Assembly: GCF_947495255.1 (NCBI RefSeq)
Contig: NZ_CANLYI010000004.1
Coordinates: 248,001 to 312,000 of the forward strand
Direction of reading: 5' to 3'
Origin: an uncultured Winogradskyella sp.
Lineage (GTDB): Bacteria > Bacteroidota > Bacteroidia > Flavobacteriales > Flavobacteriaceae
DNA: 64,000 bases
The position numbers and the translations under genes were made by a program. The notes under the pieces were generated by a model, which was not told where the DNA came from, did not search any database, and saw only the letters and a list, made by a program, of their open reading frames with translations. How positions within the stretch are numbered: the first letter of the stretch is position 1; each line of letters opens with the position of its first letter. Shown here piece after piece: positions 53,573 through 61,804 of the stretch.

Positions 53573-53981
53573 AGGAGCTATACAGCCAGCATTTATAGCA
53601 GATTCTATTGCAAAGCACCAAACCAAACACAGTATTGGTGCGCACAATATTTTTTTAGGACAAGTAAGAGCAGATGTCATTAATGATAAAACGGTTGCTG
53701 CAATAGATTTTACGTGTTATGAGGAAATGGCGAATTCTATATTAGAAGATATTAGAGAAAAAGCATTTAAAACATTCAATTTAACCTGTATGCATATTTA
53801 CCATAGTTTAGGTGAAATTAAAGCAGGTGAGGTTTGTTTTTTTGTATTTGTTTCTGCAAAACATAGTAAGGAAGTTTATGCAGCAACAGAATATTTGGTA
53901 AATATTGTAAAAAAGAAAGTGCCCTTATTTGGTAAAGAGATTTTTGAAGACGACTCACACCAATGGAAAGTTAATAAATAG
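53553..53981 (+). CDS. moaE: Molybdopterin synthase large subunit MoaE
   Basis: MoaE joins with MoaD to convert cPMP to molybdopterin. The 142 residues (start ATG 53553, MKSIFIKGAIQPAFI) contain GAHNIFLGQVRADVINDKTV, AIDFTCYEEMA, and the end VPLFGKEIFEDDSHQWKVN with the catalytic Lys. An upstream GTG at 53520 in the same frame is unlikely, since it lies deep within moeB. Confidence 0.92.
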   Translation: MKSIFIKGAIQPAFIADSIAKHQTKHSIGAHNIFLGQVRADVINDKTVAAIDFTCYEEMANSILEDIREKAFKTFNLTCMHIYHSLGEIKAGEVCFFVFVSAKHSKEVYAATEYLVNIVKKKVPLFGKEIFEDDSHQWKVNK

Positions 53982-53986
53982 AAGCA

Positions 53987-54892
53987 ATGGTAGACATCAC
54001 ACATAAAATTAAAACACTCAGAGTAGCAACTGCAGAGGCAACGGTAAAAGTAAGCAAGCAGGAAACAATAGATGCACTAAACAACAATTCTGTACCAAAA
54101 GGGAATGTGTTTGAAATGGCAAAAACAGCAGGTTTATTTGCAGTTAAAACGACTCATAATGTCATACCAGATTGCCATCCTTTACCAATTGAATTCACTG
54201 CAATCACTTATAAAATTGAAGGTTTAGATGTGAAAATTAGCCTAACCATAAAAACCATTTACAAAACAGGAGTTGAGGTAGAAGCTATGCATGGTGCTTC
54301 TGTTGTCGCATTAACCATGTATGATATGTTGAAACCTATTGATAAGAAAATTGAAATAGGAAATATAAGATTGGTAGAAAAAAGTGGAGGCAAAAGTAGT
54401 TTTAAAACAAAGCATAGGTCGCAATTAACAGCAAGTGTTATTGTGTGTTCAGATTCTATTTCTGAAGGCAAAAAAGAAGATTTTGCAGGAAAAGCAATCA
54501 TTGAAAAACTGAAGCAAAGTAATATTGAAATCAGTAATTATGATATTATTCCTGATGAGATAGAGGATATAAGAAACAAAGCAATGTCTTATTCTGAAAC
54601 GTCAAATCTTGTCATATTTACAGGTGGAACAGGTTTATCATATAGAGATGTTACACCAGAAGCTTTAGAGCCAATTTTAGAACGACGAATTCCTGGTGTT
54701 GAAGAAGCAATAAGGAGTTATGGACAAGACCGAATGCCTTATGCTATGTTATCTAGAAGCGTTGCCGGAACAATTGGAGATAGCCTTATTTTGGCTTTGC
54801 CAGGTTCTACAAAAGGAGCAAAAGAATCTATGGATGCTGTTTTTCCGCATCTCACACATGTTTTTAAAATATTAAAAGGACAACAACATTAA
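53987..54892 (+). CDS. moaCB: Bifunctional MoaC-MogA/MoaB fusion
   Basis: The N-terminal half (about 1-140) is cyclic pyranopterin monophosphate synthase MoaC: MVDITHKIKTLRVATAEATV, KTTHNVIPDCHPLPI, and VEVEAMHGASVVALTMYD. The C-terminal half (about 148-301) is a MogA/MoaB molybdopterin adenylyltransferase: ASVIVCSDSISEGKKEDFAG, VIFTGGTGLSYRDVTPEAL, and LALPGSTKGAKESMDAV. The fusion joins the step before MoaDE with the one before MoeA. Fusions of this kind are known in Bacteroidota. It lies 5 bases after moaE. Confidence 0.94.
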   Translation: MVDITHKIKTLRVATAEATVKVSKQETIDALNNNSVPKGNVFEMAKTAGLFAVKTTHNVIPDCHPLPIEFTAITYKIEGLDVKISLTIKTIYKTGVEVEAMHGASVVALTMYDMLKPIDKKIEIGNIRLVEKSGGKSSFKTKHRSQLTASVIVCSDSISEGKKEDFAGKAIIEKLKQSNIEISNYDIIPDEIEDIRNKAMSYSETSNLVIFTGGTGLSYRDVTPEALEPILERRIPGVEEAIRSYGQDRMPYAMLSRSVAGTIGDSLILALPGSTKGAKESMDAVFPHLTHVFKILKGQQH

Positions 54893-54894
54893 TA

Positions 54895-55902
54895 ATGCAA
54901 AAACAAGACAACATTTTAACAGATACATTAGGTAGAAAACACAATTATCTAAGAATTTCTTTAACCGAAAAATGCAATTTGCGTTGTACATATTGTATGC
55001 CTTCTGAGGGTGTGCAATTAACACCGAGACAACATTTAATGAATGCAGATGAGGTTTATAAGATTGCAAAAGTGTTTGTTGCAAATGGTGTCGATAAAAT
55101 TAGATTAACAGGAGGCGAACCATTAGTTAGAAAGGATTTTAAAGAAATTTTAAAGCGTTTAGAGACCTTAAAAACAACACTTTCTATTACTACTAACGGA
55201 ATTCTAGTAGATAGATTTATTGACGATTTTAAAACCTATGGATTAAAAAACATTAATCTTAGTTTAGATACATTAAGTAAAGAGAAATTTCATCATATCA
55301 CAAGGCGAAATCAATTTGATAAAGCCTATAATAATATGCATTTATTAATTGAAAATGGTTTTAAGGTAAAGCTAAATATTGTGCTGATTAAGGGATTTAA
55401 TGATAATGAAATTGTTAATTTTATTAAACTTACGAAGGATTTACCTGTAGTAATTCGGTTTATAGAGTTTATGCCATTTGATGGAAACAATTGGAATAAA
55501 TCAAAATTGGTTACACAAAATGAAATCCTAGAACAAACAACTAATTATTTTGGAGCTAATGAATTAATAAAGTTAGAAAACGAAAAAAACTTTACCTCTA
55601 GAGATTATAAAATTTCGGGTCATAGAGGTGAATTTGGTATTATAAGCTCTGTGAGTAATCCGTTTTGTGATGGATGTAATAGAATACGTTTAACCGCAAA
55701 CGGGAAGGTTAAAAACTGTTTGTTTTCCAATAACGAAACAGATATTTTAACCGCATTCAGAAATCAAGAATCTATTGAGGAGTTGATAGCAAAAGCTATT
55801 TACAAAAAACTTCCAGTTCGCGGAGGAATGAATAGTTTTGAACAATTAAATGACCCAAAACAACACTCTAATAATAGAAGTATGATTACTATTGGAGGAT
55901 AA
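54895..55902 (+). CDS. moaA: GTP 3',8-cyclase MoaA (radical SAM)
   Basis: MoaA starts molybdopterin synthesis from GTP. The 335 residues have the radical SAM cluster LTEKCNLRCTYCMPSEG (CxxxCxxC), the GGE motif in LTGGEPLVRKDF, and the second cluster in NPFCDGCNRIRLTANGKVKN, then C in CLF. The C-terminal Gly-Gly (MITIGG) needed for catalysis is present. It is the last gene of the operon, 2 bases after moaC-mogA, and converges on the nitrate reductase operon with 4 bases between stops. Confidence 0.96.
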   Translation: MQKQDNILTDTLGRKHNYLRISLTEKCNLRCTYCMPSEGVQLTPRQHLMNADEVYKIAKVFVANGVDKIRLTGGEPLVRKDFKEILKRLETLKTTLSITTNGILVDRFIDDFKTYGLKNINLSLDTLSKEKFHHITRRNQFDKAYNNMHLLIENGFKVKLNIVLIKGFNDNEIVNFIKLTKDLPVVIRFIEFMPFDGNNWNKSKLVTQNEILEQTTNYFGANELIKLENEKNFTSRDYKISGHRGEFGIISSVSNPFCDGCNRIRLTANGKVKNCLFSNNETDILTAFRNQESIEELIAKAIYKKLPVRGGMNSFEQLNDPKQHSNNRSMITIGG

Positions 55903-55906
55903 GAGT

Positions 55907-57349
55907 TTAGTTCAGTTTCTTAATGAAAATTTTCTTTTCAAAATGAGATTTTGGTGCTTCACAAAGCGAACACGTATAAGTATCTTCTAAATCTTTAAAG
56001 GCTGTGTTTGGTTCAATATTTTGAGTGATGTCACCATACTCTAGGTTGTAAACCGTTAAGCAATCTTTACATTGATATACCTCAATTTCAATTTTTTCTT
56101 CAGCAACTTCTAAGGGTTCTAGTTCGTCAGCTTCAGAACCTAATTGTTCAAAATAAAGTCTACTTAATTCTAACAATAAACTTGGTAATTCAGCTTTGTC
56201 AACTTCTTGCACATGTATAATGTAATCTCTAGTATTTGGGTCGAAATTTTTAGCGTATAAGAGATTATACGTGTCTCGTATTTTAAAATCTTTGAGACCA
56301 GTTGGTGGTGTGTTTTTTTCAATCACAATAGAAGTAAAATAATAGGCTTTTTTTGCATATTCAGTTATCCCAAAGGTTAAGCCGTAAGTACTAATGTCAT
56401 TGGTGTCAAAATAATCTACTAAATACTTTTTAAGCTTTAATGCGTCATCATTGGCTACTGGTAAATGCCAATTTAATTCTAGCATAGAGTGCCTAACATT
56501 GATTCCATATTTACCAAGAAATTTTTCCCAATGTAGTTTAGCGCTAACAGGAATGTCTTTTACAATAAATGATTTCCAAGGCGTGATTGAGATTTTACCA
56601 ATTTTACAATCAGAACATAAATCGCACATTGCTTTTAAAAAGTCTAAATCATATCTATTATTTCTCCAATATAAACCTAACCAATATTTATCGCTACCAA
56701 TTCTATTCATGCCTTCATAATAAGGAAATGGATGAAAAGGCACATGCAAAGGTTTGTCTATAGTTATGTTATTGGTCTGAATAGCATCATTAACCAAATC
56801 AAAAATCATTTCTACAGATTCAGGTTCTTCTTTTAATAAGTTTTCTATAACAGTTGCTACATTTGCCATATCCCAACTATAAATTAAAACTGGATAAACT
56901 TCCATTTTCCCCCAAAAAGGTAATCGAATATAAAGATACCAATAGTCTTCTTGTTCTGAGGCAATAAAATTTAGGTGTCCTGTAAATAATGGTACTAGTC
57001 TTTGTTTTGGGTCAGTGATATTAATTTTTAAATTATGAGTGTCTTTAAATTGTTCTAGCACATATAAATATTTATCTCCTGTAAGCCACGATGTACTTGG
57101 AAATATATCTGCAGAGACATAAGATGACATTATGTTTTCCGTGTTATTTTTTATAGGATTAACAACTTGAAAACTTTCAATCATATTAGTTTCATCATCA
57201 TTTAAATCATCAGGAAACAAGATATCTTGTCTTGATCCAAATGAAATAATATCTGAACCCAAATCTTCTGCAGATTGGCAGATTAATTTTAATTCAGCAG
57301 GAGATAAAACACCACCTTTTATTATCAATCGCGTTAATTTGTTAATCAT
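55907..57349 (-). CDS. Nitrite/sulfite-reductase-like protein with C-terminal rubredoxin domain
   Basis: The N-terminal part resembles the ferredoxin-like half domain of siroheme reductases (LTRLIIKGGVLSPAELKLIC, GSDIISFGSRQD). A second such half lies near residues 240-330 (CDLCSDCKIGKISITPWKSF). The cysteine set that holds siroheme and 4Fe-4S in those enzymes (CPG-type and SGCxNxC) is not present. The C-terminal about 55 residues are a rubredoxin: YQCKDCLTVYNLEYGD and TYTCSLCEAPKSHF give the CxxC...CxxC iron site. It overlaps the nitrate reductase gene by four bases, so it likely passes electrons to or works with that enzyme. Catalysis by itself is doubtful. Confidence 0.75.
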   Translation of the reverse strand: MINKLTRLIIKGGVLSPAELKLICQSAEDLGSDIISFGSRQDILFPDDLNDDETNMIESFQVVNPIKNNTENIMSSYVSADIFPSTSWLTGDKYLYVLEQFKDTHNLKINITDPKQRLVPLFTGHLNFIASEQEDYWYLYIRLPFWGKMEVYPVLIYSWDMANVATVIENLLKEEPESVEMIFDLVNDAIQTNNITIDKPLHVPFHPFPYYEGMNRIGSDKYWLGLYWRNNRYDLDFLKAMCDLCSDCKIGKISITPWKSFIVKDIPVSAKLHWEKFLGKYGINVRHSMLELNWHLPVANDDALKLKKYLVDYFDTNDISTYGLTFGITEYAKKAYYFTSIVIEKNTPPTGLKDFKIRDTYNLLYAKNFDPNTRDYIIHVQEVDKAELPSLLLELSRLYFEQLGSEADELEPLEVAEEKIEIEVYQCKDCLTVYNLEYGDITQNIEPNTAFKDLEDTYTCSLCEAPKSHFEKKIFIKKLN

Positions 57350-60300
57350 ACTAATTCTTTTTGGGTATTAAGAATTTCTCTTACTTCTGTTTTACAGCTA
57401 CCACAGCCTAAACCTGCACCTGTTTGTTTACATAAATCCGTAAAATTTGTGCAACCGTTTGTTATGGCTTCTGTTAAATTGCCTTCACCAACTTGGCTAC
57501 AAGAGCAAATAAGTTTTCCTATTACTGGTTTGTCGTTAGAGGCACCTCTTAGTAAAGAATCGCGTTTATCTGATAATTCAACCTTACTTTCAATAAGTCC
57601 TTTAAATTCTGCAAACTCATTTTTGTCACCTACTAAAACAGCTCCAACTAGTAAATCATCTTTTACAATACATTTTTTATAATAACGCTTGCTCATGTCT
57701 GTGAAAATGATTTCCTCGTAACCCGTATCATTTTCTGGTACAATAATATTACCAATACTGCATAAGTCTAAGTCGCTAAATTTTAAAATATTCATGGCTA
57801 CAGAGCCTTTGTAAATACTACTAATATCACCAAGTACAAAGTTTGCTAAAATCGATGCCTGTTCTTCTGCGGCAGAGGTTATACCTAATAAAGTACTTCT
57901 AAATTCAGCTATTTCTCCAATTGCAAAAATGTTTGGGTCTGAGGATTGTAAATGCTGATTTACTTTAATACCACGACCACAAGCAATTCCGCAAGATTTA
58001 GCGACTTCAATATTTGGTCTTGTTCCTATAGCGTAAACAATGGCATTAGATTTAAATGCTTTTCCACTTTTTAAAGTCACACCAAGTTCATCGGTATCTT
58101 CATCATTAAAAACAGTACTCACTTCGTTAGAAAAGTAAACTTGTATACCTAGTTCTTGTACATGCATAGCAAGTAATTTACTAGAGAGTTGATCAAGTTG
58201 TCTTTCCATTAGTCTTGATCCTCTTTGAATAATGGTGATGTTTATATTTTTATGCTTTAAAGCGGCAGCAAGTTCTAATCCTAATAATCCACCGCCAACA
58301 ATAGTAACATGTTGCTCGTGAGCTGGCAGATGAGTTGCACTTAAGTAAGATTTAAATCTATCTGCATCTGTTTTGTTTCTTAGTGTAAATCTACCAGGTA
58401 ATTCTAGTTGCACATCATTAGGAACAAAAGCACGACTTCCTGTTGCTAGAATAAGTTTATCATAAGGGTATTCTTCTCCGTTATTATCAATAGCGATTTT
58501 ATTTTTTCTATCAATTTCAACAATAAAAGTCTTACCGAATAATTCTATTTTGAGCTTTTCTAACTCAATATCTTTAATTTTTTGTAATTGTTCCCATGAT
58601 AATTCCTCAGTAACATATTCAGGCAATAAAACACGATTGTAAAATGGATTATCTTCTTTAGAAAAAACACTTATTTTATCGTTTTCATTATGGTCACGAT
58701 AGTTTTGTACAAACCTAAAAGCAGCAGCGCCAGCACCAACTACTATAATTTTTTCTTCAGTTTTTTTGTATTTAGAAACGGAAACGCGAGTGTATTTAAA
58801 ATCGGGTTCTTTTGATATTGGGTCAACAAGAGTATTGGTTAAATTATTTGCTCGGTTTAAGTCGCTTTGCAATTGTTTTCCCCAATGCATAGGTAAAAAC
58901 ACAACACCTAGCCTAACATTTTTTGTCAGTTTAGCGCGCACTCTAACAATACCATTTCCACTCTTTACTTCAACAACATCACCATCTTTAATTTTATTAA
59001 CATAAGCATCTGCATTGTTGATTTCTAAAACAGGACTAGAGTAATGGGTTTTTAATCTCGAAACCTTACCTGTTTTTGTCATGGTATGCCATTGGTCTCT
59101 AATTCTACCTGTTGTTAGTATTAAAGGGAATTCTAAATTAGGATGTTCAGATGTGTTCTTTATAATGGGAGGAATATTGAATATCGCTTTTTGAGATGGT
59201 GTATAGAATTTTTTATCTTCAAAAAGCCTTGGTGTTCCCCTGTGTCCCGCTGAAGGTACTGGCCATTGAAAAGTGCCTTCATTTTTTAATCTCGAATAAT
59301 TAAGGTGAGAAATATCAATATTTGAACCTTTAGTCATGGCACAATATTCTTGATAAATTTCGCTCGTAGAGTTATAATTAAAGCCGTTAAAACCCATTCT
59401 TTTTGCAAAATCACAAAGTATTTCTACGTCTGGTCTTGCTTCTCCTGGTGCTTCAATAGCTTTTGGTAAATATGAAATCCGTCGTTCAGAATTAGTCATT
59501 GTTCCTTCTTTCTCTAGCCATGCTGCTGCAGGAAGTACTAAATCTGCATAGTCTACCGTGTCTGCATTTTTTGAAATATCTTGAACAACGACAAACTTTG
59601 CATTTTTTAGCGCTTTCTCAATACGATGAGAATTGGGCATGCTCACCATTGGATTGGTACAAATAATCCAAATAGCTTTCATTTTACCGCTTTCTAATGC
59701 GTCAAACATTTCTGTTGCAGTCAGTCCAGGTTTTGGTGATATTTTATCTACATTCCAAAAATCCGCAACGTCATTTCTATCTTTTTCATTTAAAAGGTCT
59801 TTATGAACAGCTAGCAAATTTGCCATGCCTCCAACTTCTCGTCCACCCATTGCGTTTGGCTGACCGGTTAAAGAAAAGGGTCCCGAACCTGGTTTTCCTA
59901 TTTGGCCAGTAATTAGTGATAAATTTATTAATGAGAAATTTTTATAGGTACCAATAGCGCTTTGGTTAAGTCCCATGGTCCACATGCTTATAAAACCAGT
60001 AGCATTGCCAATCATTGATGCTGCTTTTTTTATTTCCTCTACCGTTATTCCGCAGATTTCTGCAGATTCCTTAAGTGAAGTTGCTTGTACGTGTTTTTTG
60101 TATTTTTCAAAATCTTCGGTATGATTCTTAATGAAGTTTTTGTCTATCTTCTTCCTGTCAATTAAACGTCTTCCGATGGCATTATTAAGTACAATATCAG
60201 TTCCTGGAATAATCTGAAGATGCAAATCTGCAAAGTTAGCAGTGTCCGTTTTTCTTGGGTCTACAACTATGACTTTAACATCAGGATTTTTTTCCTTGTG

Positions 60301-60867
60301 CATTTCTAATCTTCTAAAAAGAATAGGATGACAGTAAGCTGGGTTTGCTCCTGTAATAAAAAAGCAATCCGCTAATTCAATATCTTCATAAGAAATTGGT
60401 ACAGAGTCTTCACCAAATGCTTTTTTATACCCAACAACTGCTGAGCTCATGCATAACCTAGAGTTGGTGTCAATATTGTTAGTACCTAAAAACCCTTTTG
60501 TAAGCTTATTGGCTATGTAATATTCTTCGGTAAGGCATTGTCCAGAAACATAAAAACCAACGCTGTCTGGTCCGTATTTATTAATAATAGATTTAAAAAC
60601 TCCAGCCGCACGATCTAGAGCAGTATCCCAAGAAACGCGTTCGTGAGGATGTGAGCGACTCCAACTCATTTGTGGGTATAAAAGTCTGTCTGAAGTGTCT
60701 TTTGCTACATAATGAAGATTCATACCTTTAGAGCAAAGCATACCTTTGTTTACAGGATGTTCTTTATCACCTTCAACAGTTATGTTGTTGTTTAAATCTT
60801 TCTTAACGATGATTCCACAACCTACACCACAATATGAACAGGTTGTTTTTATTTGATTTTGATGCAC
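57346..60867 (-). CDS. nasA: Assimilatory nitrate reductase fused to NirB-like FAD oxidoreductase and BFD [2Fe-2S] module
   Basis: Residues about 8-720 are a Mo-bisPGD nitrate reductase: 4Fe-4S cysteines in TTCSYCGVGCGI and NKGMLCSKG, the Mo-ligand Cys region in TNSRLCMSSAVVGYKKAFG, and the C-terminal cofactor domain (LTTGRIRDQWHTMTKTGK). Residues about 735-1110 are a NirB-like FAD/NAD(P)H oxidoreductase (IIVVGAGAAAFRFVQNYRDH, VTIVGGGLLGLELAAAL, IFAIGEIAEF). The end is a BFD-like cluster (LICSCSQVGEGNL, GAGLGCGSCKTEV). One chain could therefore take electrons from NAD(P)H to nitrate. The siroheme half of NirB is absent. GTG 60867 is preferred to TTG 60897; no ATG precedes the cluster. Confidence 0.9.
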   Translation of the reverse strand: MHQNQIKTTCSYCGVGCGIIVKKDLNNNITVEGDKEHPVNKGMLCSKGMNLHYVAKDTSDRLLYPQMSWSRSHPHERVSWDTALDRAAGVFKSIINKYGPDSVGFYVSGQCLTEEYYIANKLTKGFLGTNNIDTNSRLCMSSAVVGYKKAFGEDSVPISYEDIELADCFFITGANPAYCHPILFRRLEMHKEKNPDVKVIVVDPRKTDTANFADLHLQIIPGTDIVLNNAIGRRLIDRKKIDKNFIKNHTEDFEKYKKHVQATSLKESAEICGITVEEIKKAASMIGNATGFISMWTMGLNQSAIGTYKNFSLINLSLITGQIGKPGSGPFSLTGQPNAMGGREVGGMANLLAVHKDLLNEKDRNDVADFWNVDKISPKPGLTATEMFDALESGKMKAIWIICTNPMVSMPNSHRIEKALKNAKFVVVQDISKNADTVDYADLVLPAAAWLEKEGTMTNSERRISYLPKAIEAPGEARPDVEILCDFAKRMGFNGFNYNSTSEIYQEYCAMTKGSNIDISHLNYSRLKNEGTFQWPVPSAGHRGTPRLFEDKKFYTPSQKAIFNIPPIIKNTSEHPNLEFPLILTTGRIRDQWHTMTKTGKVSRLKTHYSSPVLEINNADAYVNKIKDGDVVEVKSGNGIVRVRAKLTKNVRLGVVFLPMHWGKQLQSDLNRANNLTNTLVDPISKEPDFKYTRVSVSKYKKTEEKIIVVGAGAAAFRFVQNYRDHNENDKISVFSKEDNPFYNRVLLPEYVTEELSWEQLQKIKDIELEKLKIELFGKTFIVEIDRKNKIAIDNNGEEYPYDKLILATGSRAFVPNDVQLELPGRFTLRNKTDADRFKSYLSATHLPAHEQHVTIVGGGLLGLELAAALKHKNINITIIQRGSRLMERQLDQLSSKLLAMHVQELGIQVYFSNEVSTVFNDEDTDELGVTLKSGKAFKSNAIVYAIGTRPNIEVAKSCGIACGRGIKVNQHLQSSDPNIFAIGEIAEFRSTLLGITSAAEEQASILANFVLGDISSIYKGSVAMNILKFSDLDLCSIGNIIVPENDTGYEEIIFTDMSKRYYKKCIVKDDLLVGAVLVGDKNEFAEFKGLIESKVELSDKRDSLLRGASNDKPVIGKLICSCSQVGEGNLTEAITNGCTNFTDLCKQTGAGLGCGSCKTEVREILNTQKELV

Positions 60868-60953
60868 AAGACTTAATTTAATTATTTGTAAATTCAATTA
60901 AGATTTGATAGCCAATTTTGGTAGTCTTAATAGAGTTTAATGTTTATAAAAAT

Positions 60954-60986
60954 AAGTATTAGTACGTAGTTTTTGTGTTAAATACT
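60954..60986. promoter_or_regulatory. Inverted repeat upstream of the nitrate reductase gene
   Basis: AGTATT (60955-60960) and AATACT (60981-60986) form a spaced inverted repeat in the intergenic region between the NarL-like regulator and nitrate reductase. It is a candidate site for that regulator; symmetry is short and the call is weak. Confidence 0.2.
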
Positions 60987-61087
60987 AGGTGTTTTTTTAA
61001 GGTTTTGTTAATATAGCAACGTAAGTTTGTTATTTTGGTTATTGTGTAATAAAGAGTCTATTATTTTATTAATTGAATCTAGTTGGT

Positions 61088-61750
61088 TTATTTGAAATTG
61101 AATTCAGCTGCTTTGTTAGAGAGTTCTATTAAGTTTTTTACCTTAAGTTTTTTCATTAAATTAAAACGATGAACTTCTGCGGTGCGCTTGCTAACTTCGA
61201 GTTCTGCGGCAATGTCTTTATTGCTATTTCCCTTTAAAACTAATCTTAAAATTTGCTTCTCTCTTTTTGTTAGTTGAAAAGGATTTTCATCTAATTGTTT
61301 TTTAGGGCTTTCAGTGGTAGATTTCTTATTTGTTAAGTTGTTTATTATTATGGCAGAAATATCACCCGAAAAATATTTACCTCCTGTTGCTATAGTGTTT
61401 AAAGCTTTTAGAAATTCTTCTTTACTTGCTCCTTTTAAAAGATAGCCATCTGCACCAGCTTCAATTGCACTTAAAACATATTCCTCAGAGTCGTGCATTG
61501 AAAGCATTAGGGTTTTAATTTCTGGGTATTTTTTTTTAACTTCTTTTACAAGCTCAATGCCGTTCATTTGAGGCATTCTAATATCAACAATTAATATATT
61601 GGGTTGCTGTTTTTTTAAAACAGTTAAAGCTTCTATTCCGTTTGATGCTTCGTCAATAACAGTTAGGCCTTGTGCCTCTTCTAAAAGTGCTTTTATACCA
61701 TCTCTCACAAGAACATGGTCGTCAACAAGAATTATATTTAAGGTATTCAT
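61088..61750 (-). CDS. NarL-like response regulator (REC-LuxR HTH)
   Basis: The 220 residues have a receiver domain (NIILVDDHVLVRDGIKALLE; phospho-Asp in NILIVDIRMPQMNG) and a LuxR-type HTH (LTKREKQILRLVLKGNSNKD, then IAAELEVSKRTAEVH). It lies 54 bases after the gene for a NarX-like sensor kinase, its likely partner, and directly upstream of nitrate reductase. It probably activates nitrate assimilation. No sign of decay. Confidence 0.93.
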   Translation of the reverse strand: MNTLNIILVDDHVLVRDGIKALLEEAQGLTVIDEASNGIEALTVLKKQQPNILIVDIRMPQMNGIELVKEVKKKYPEIKTLMLSMHDSEEYVLSAIEAGADGYLLKGASKEEFLKALNTIATGGKYFSGDISAIIINNLTNKKSTTESPKKQLDENPFQLTKREKQILRLVLKGNSNKDIAAELEVSKRTAEVHRFNLMKKLKVKNLIELSNKAAEFNFK

Positions 61751-61804
61751 AAATACGTATTAATTTGAAGTCAAAAATAATATTTTTTAAGTAATTATAC
61801 CTAA

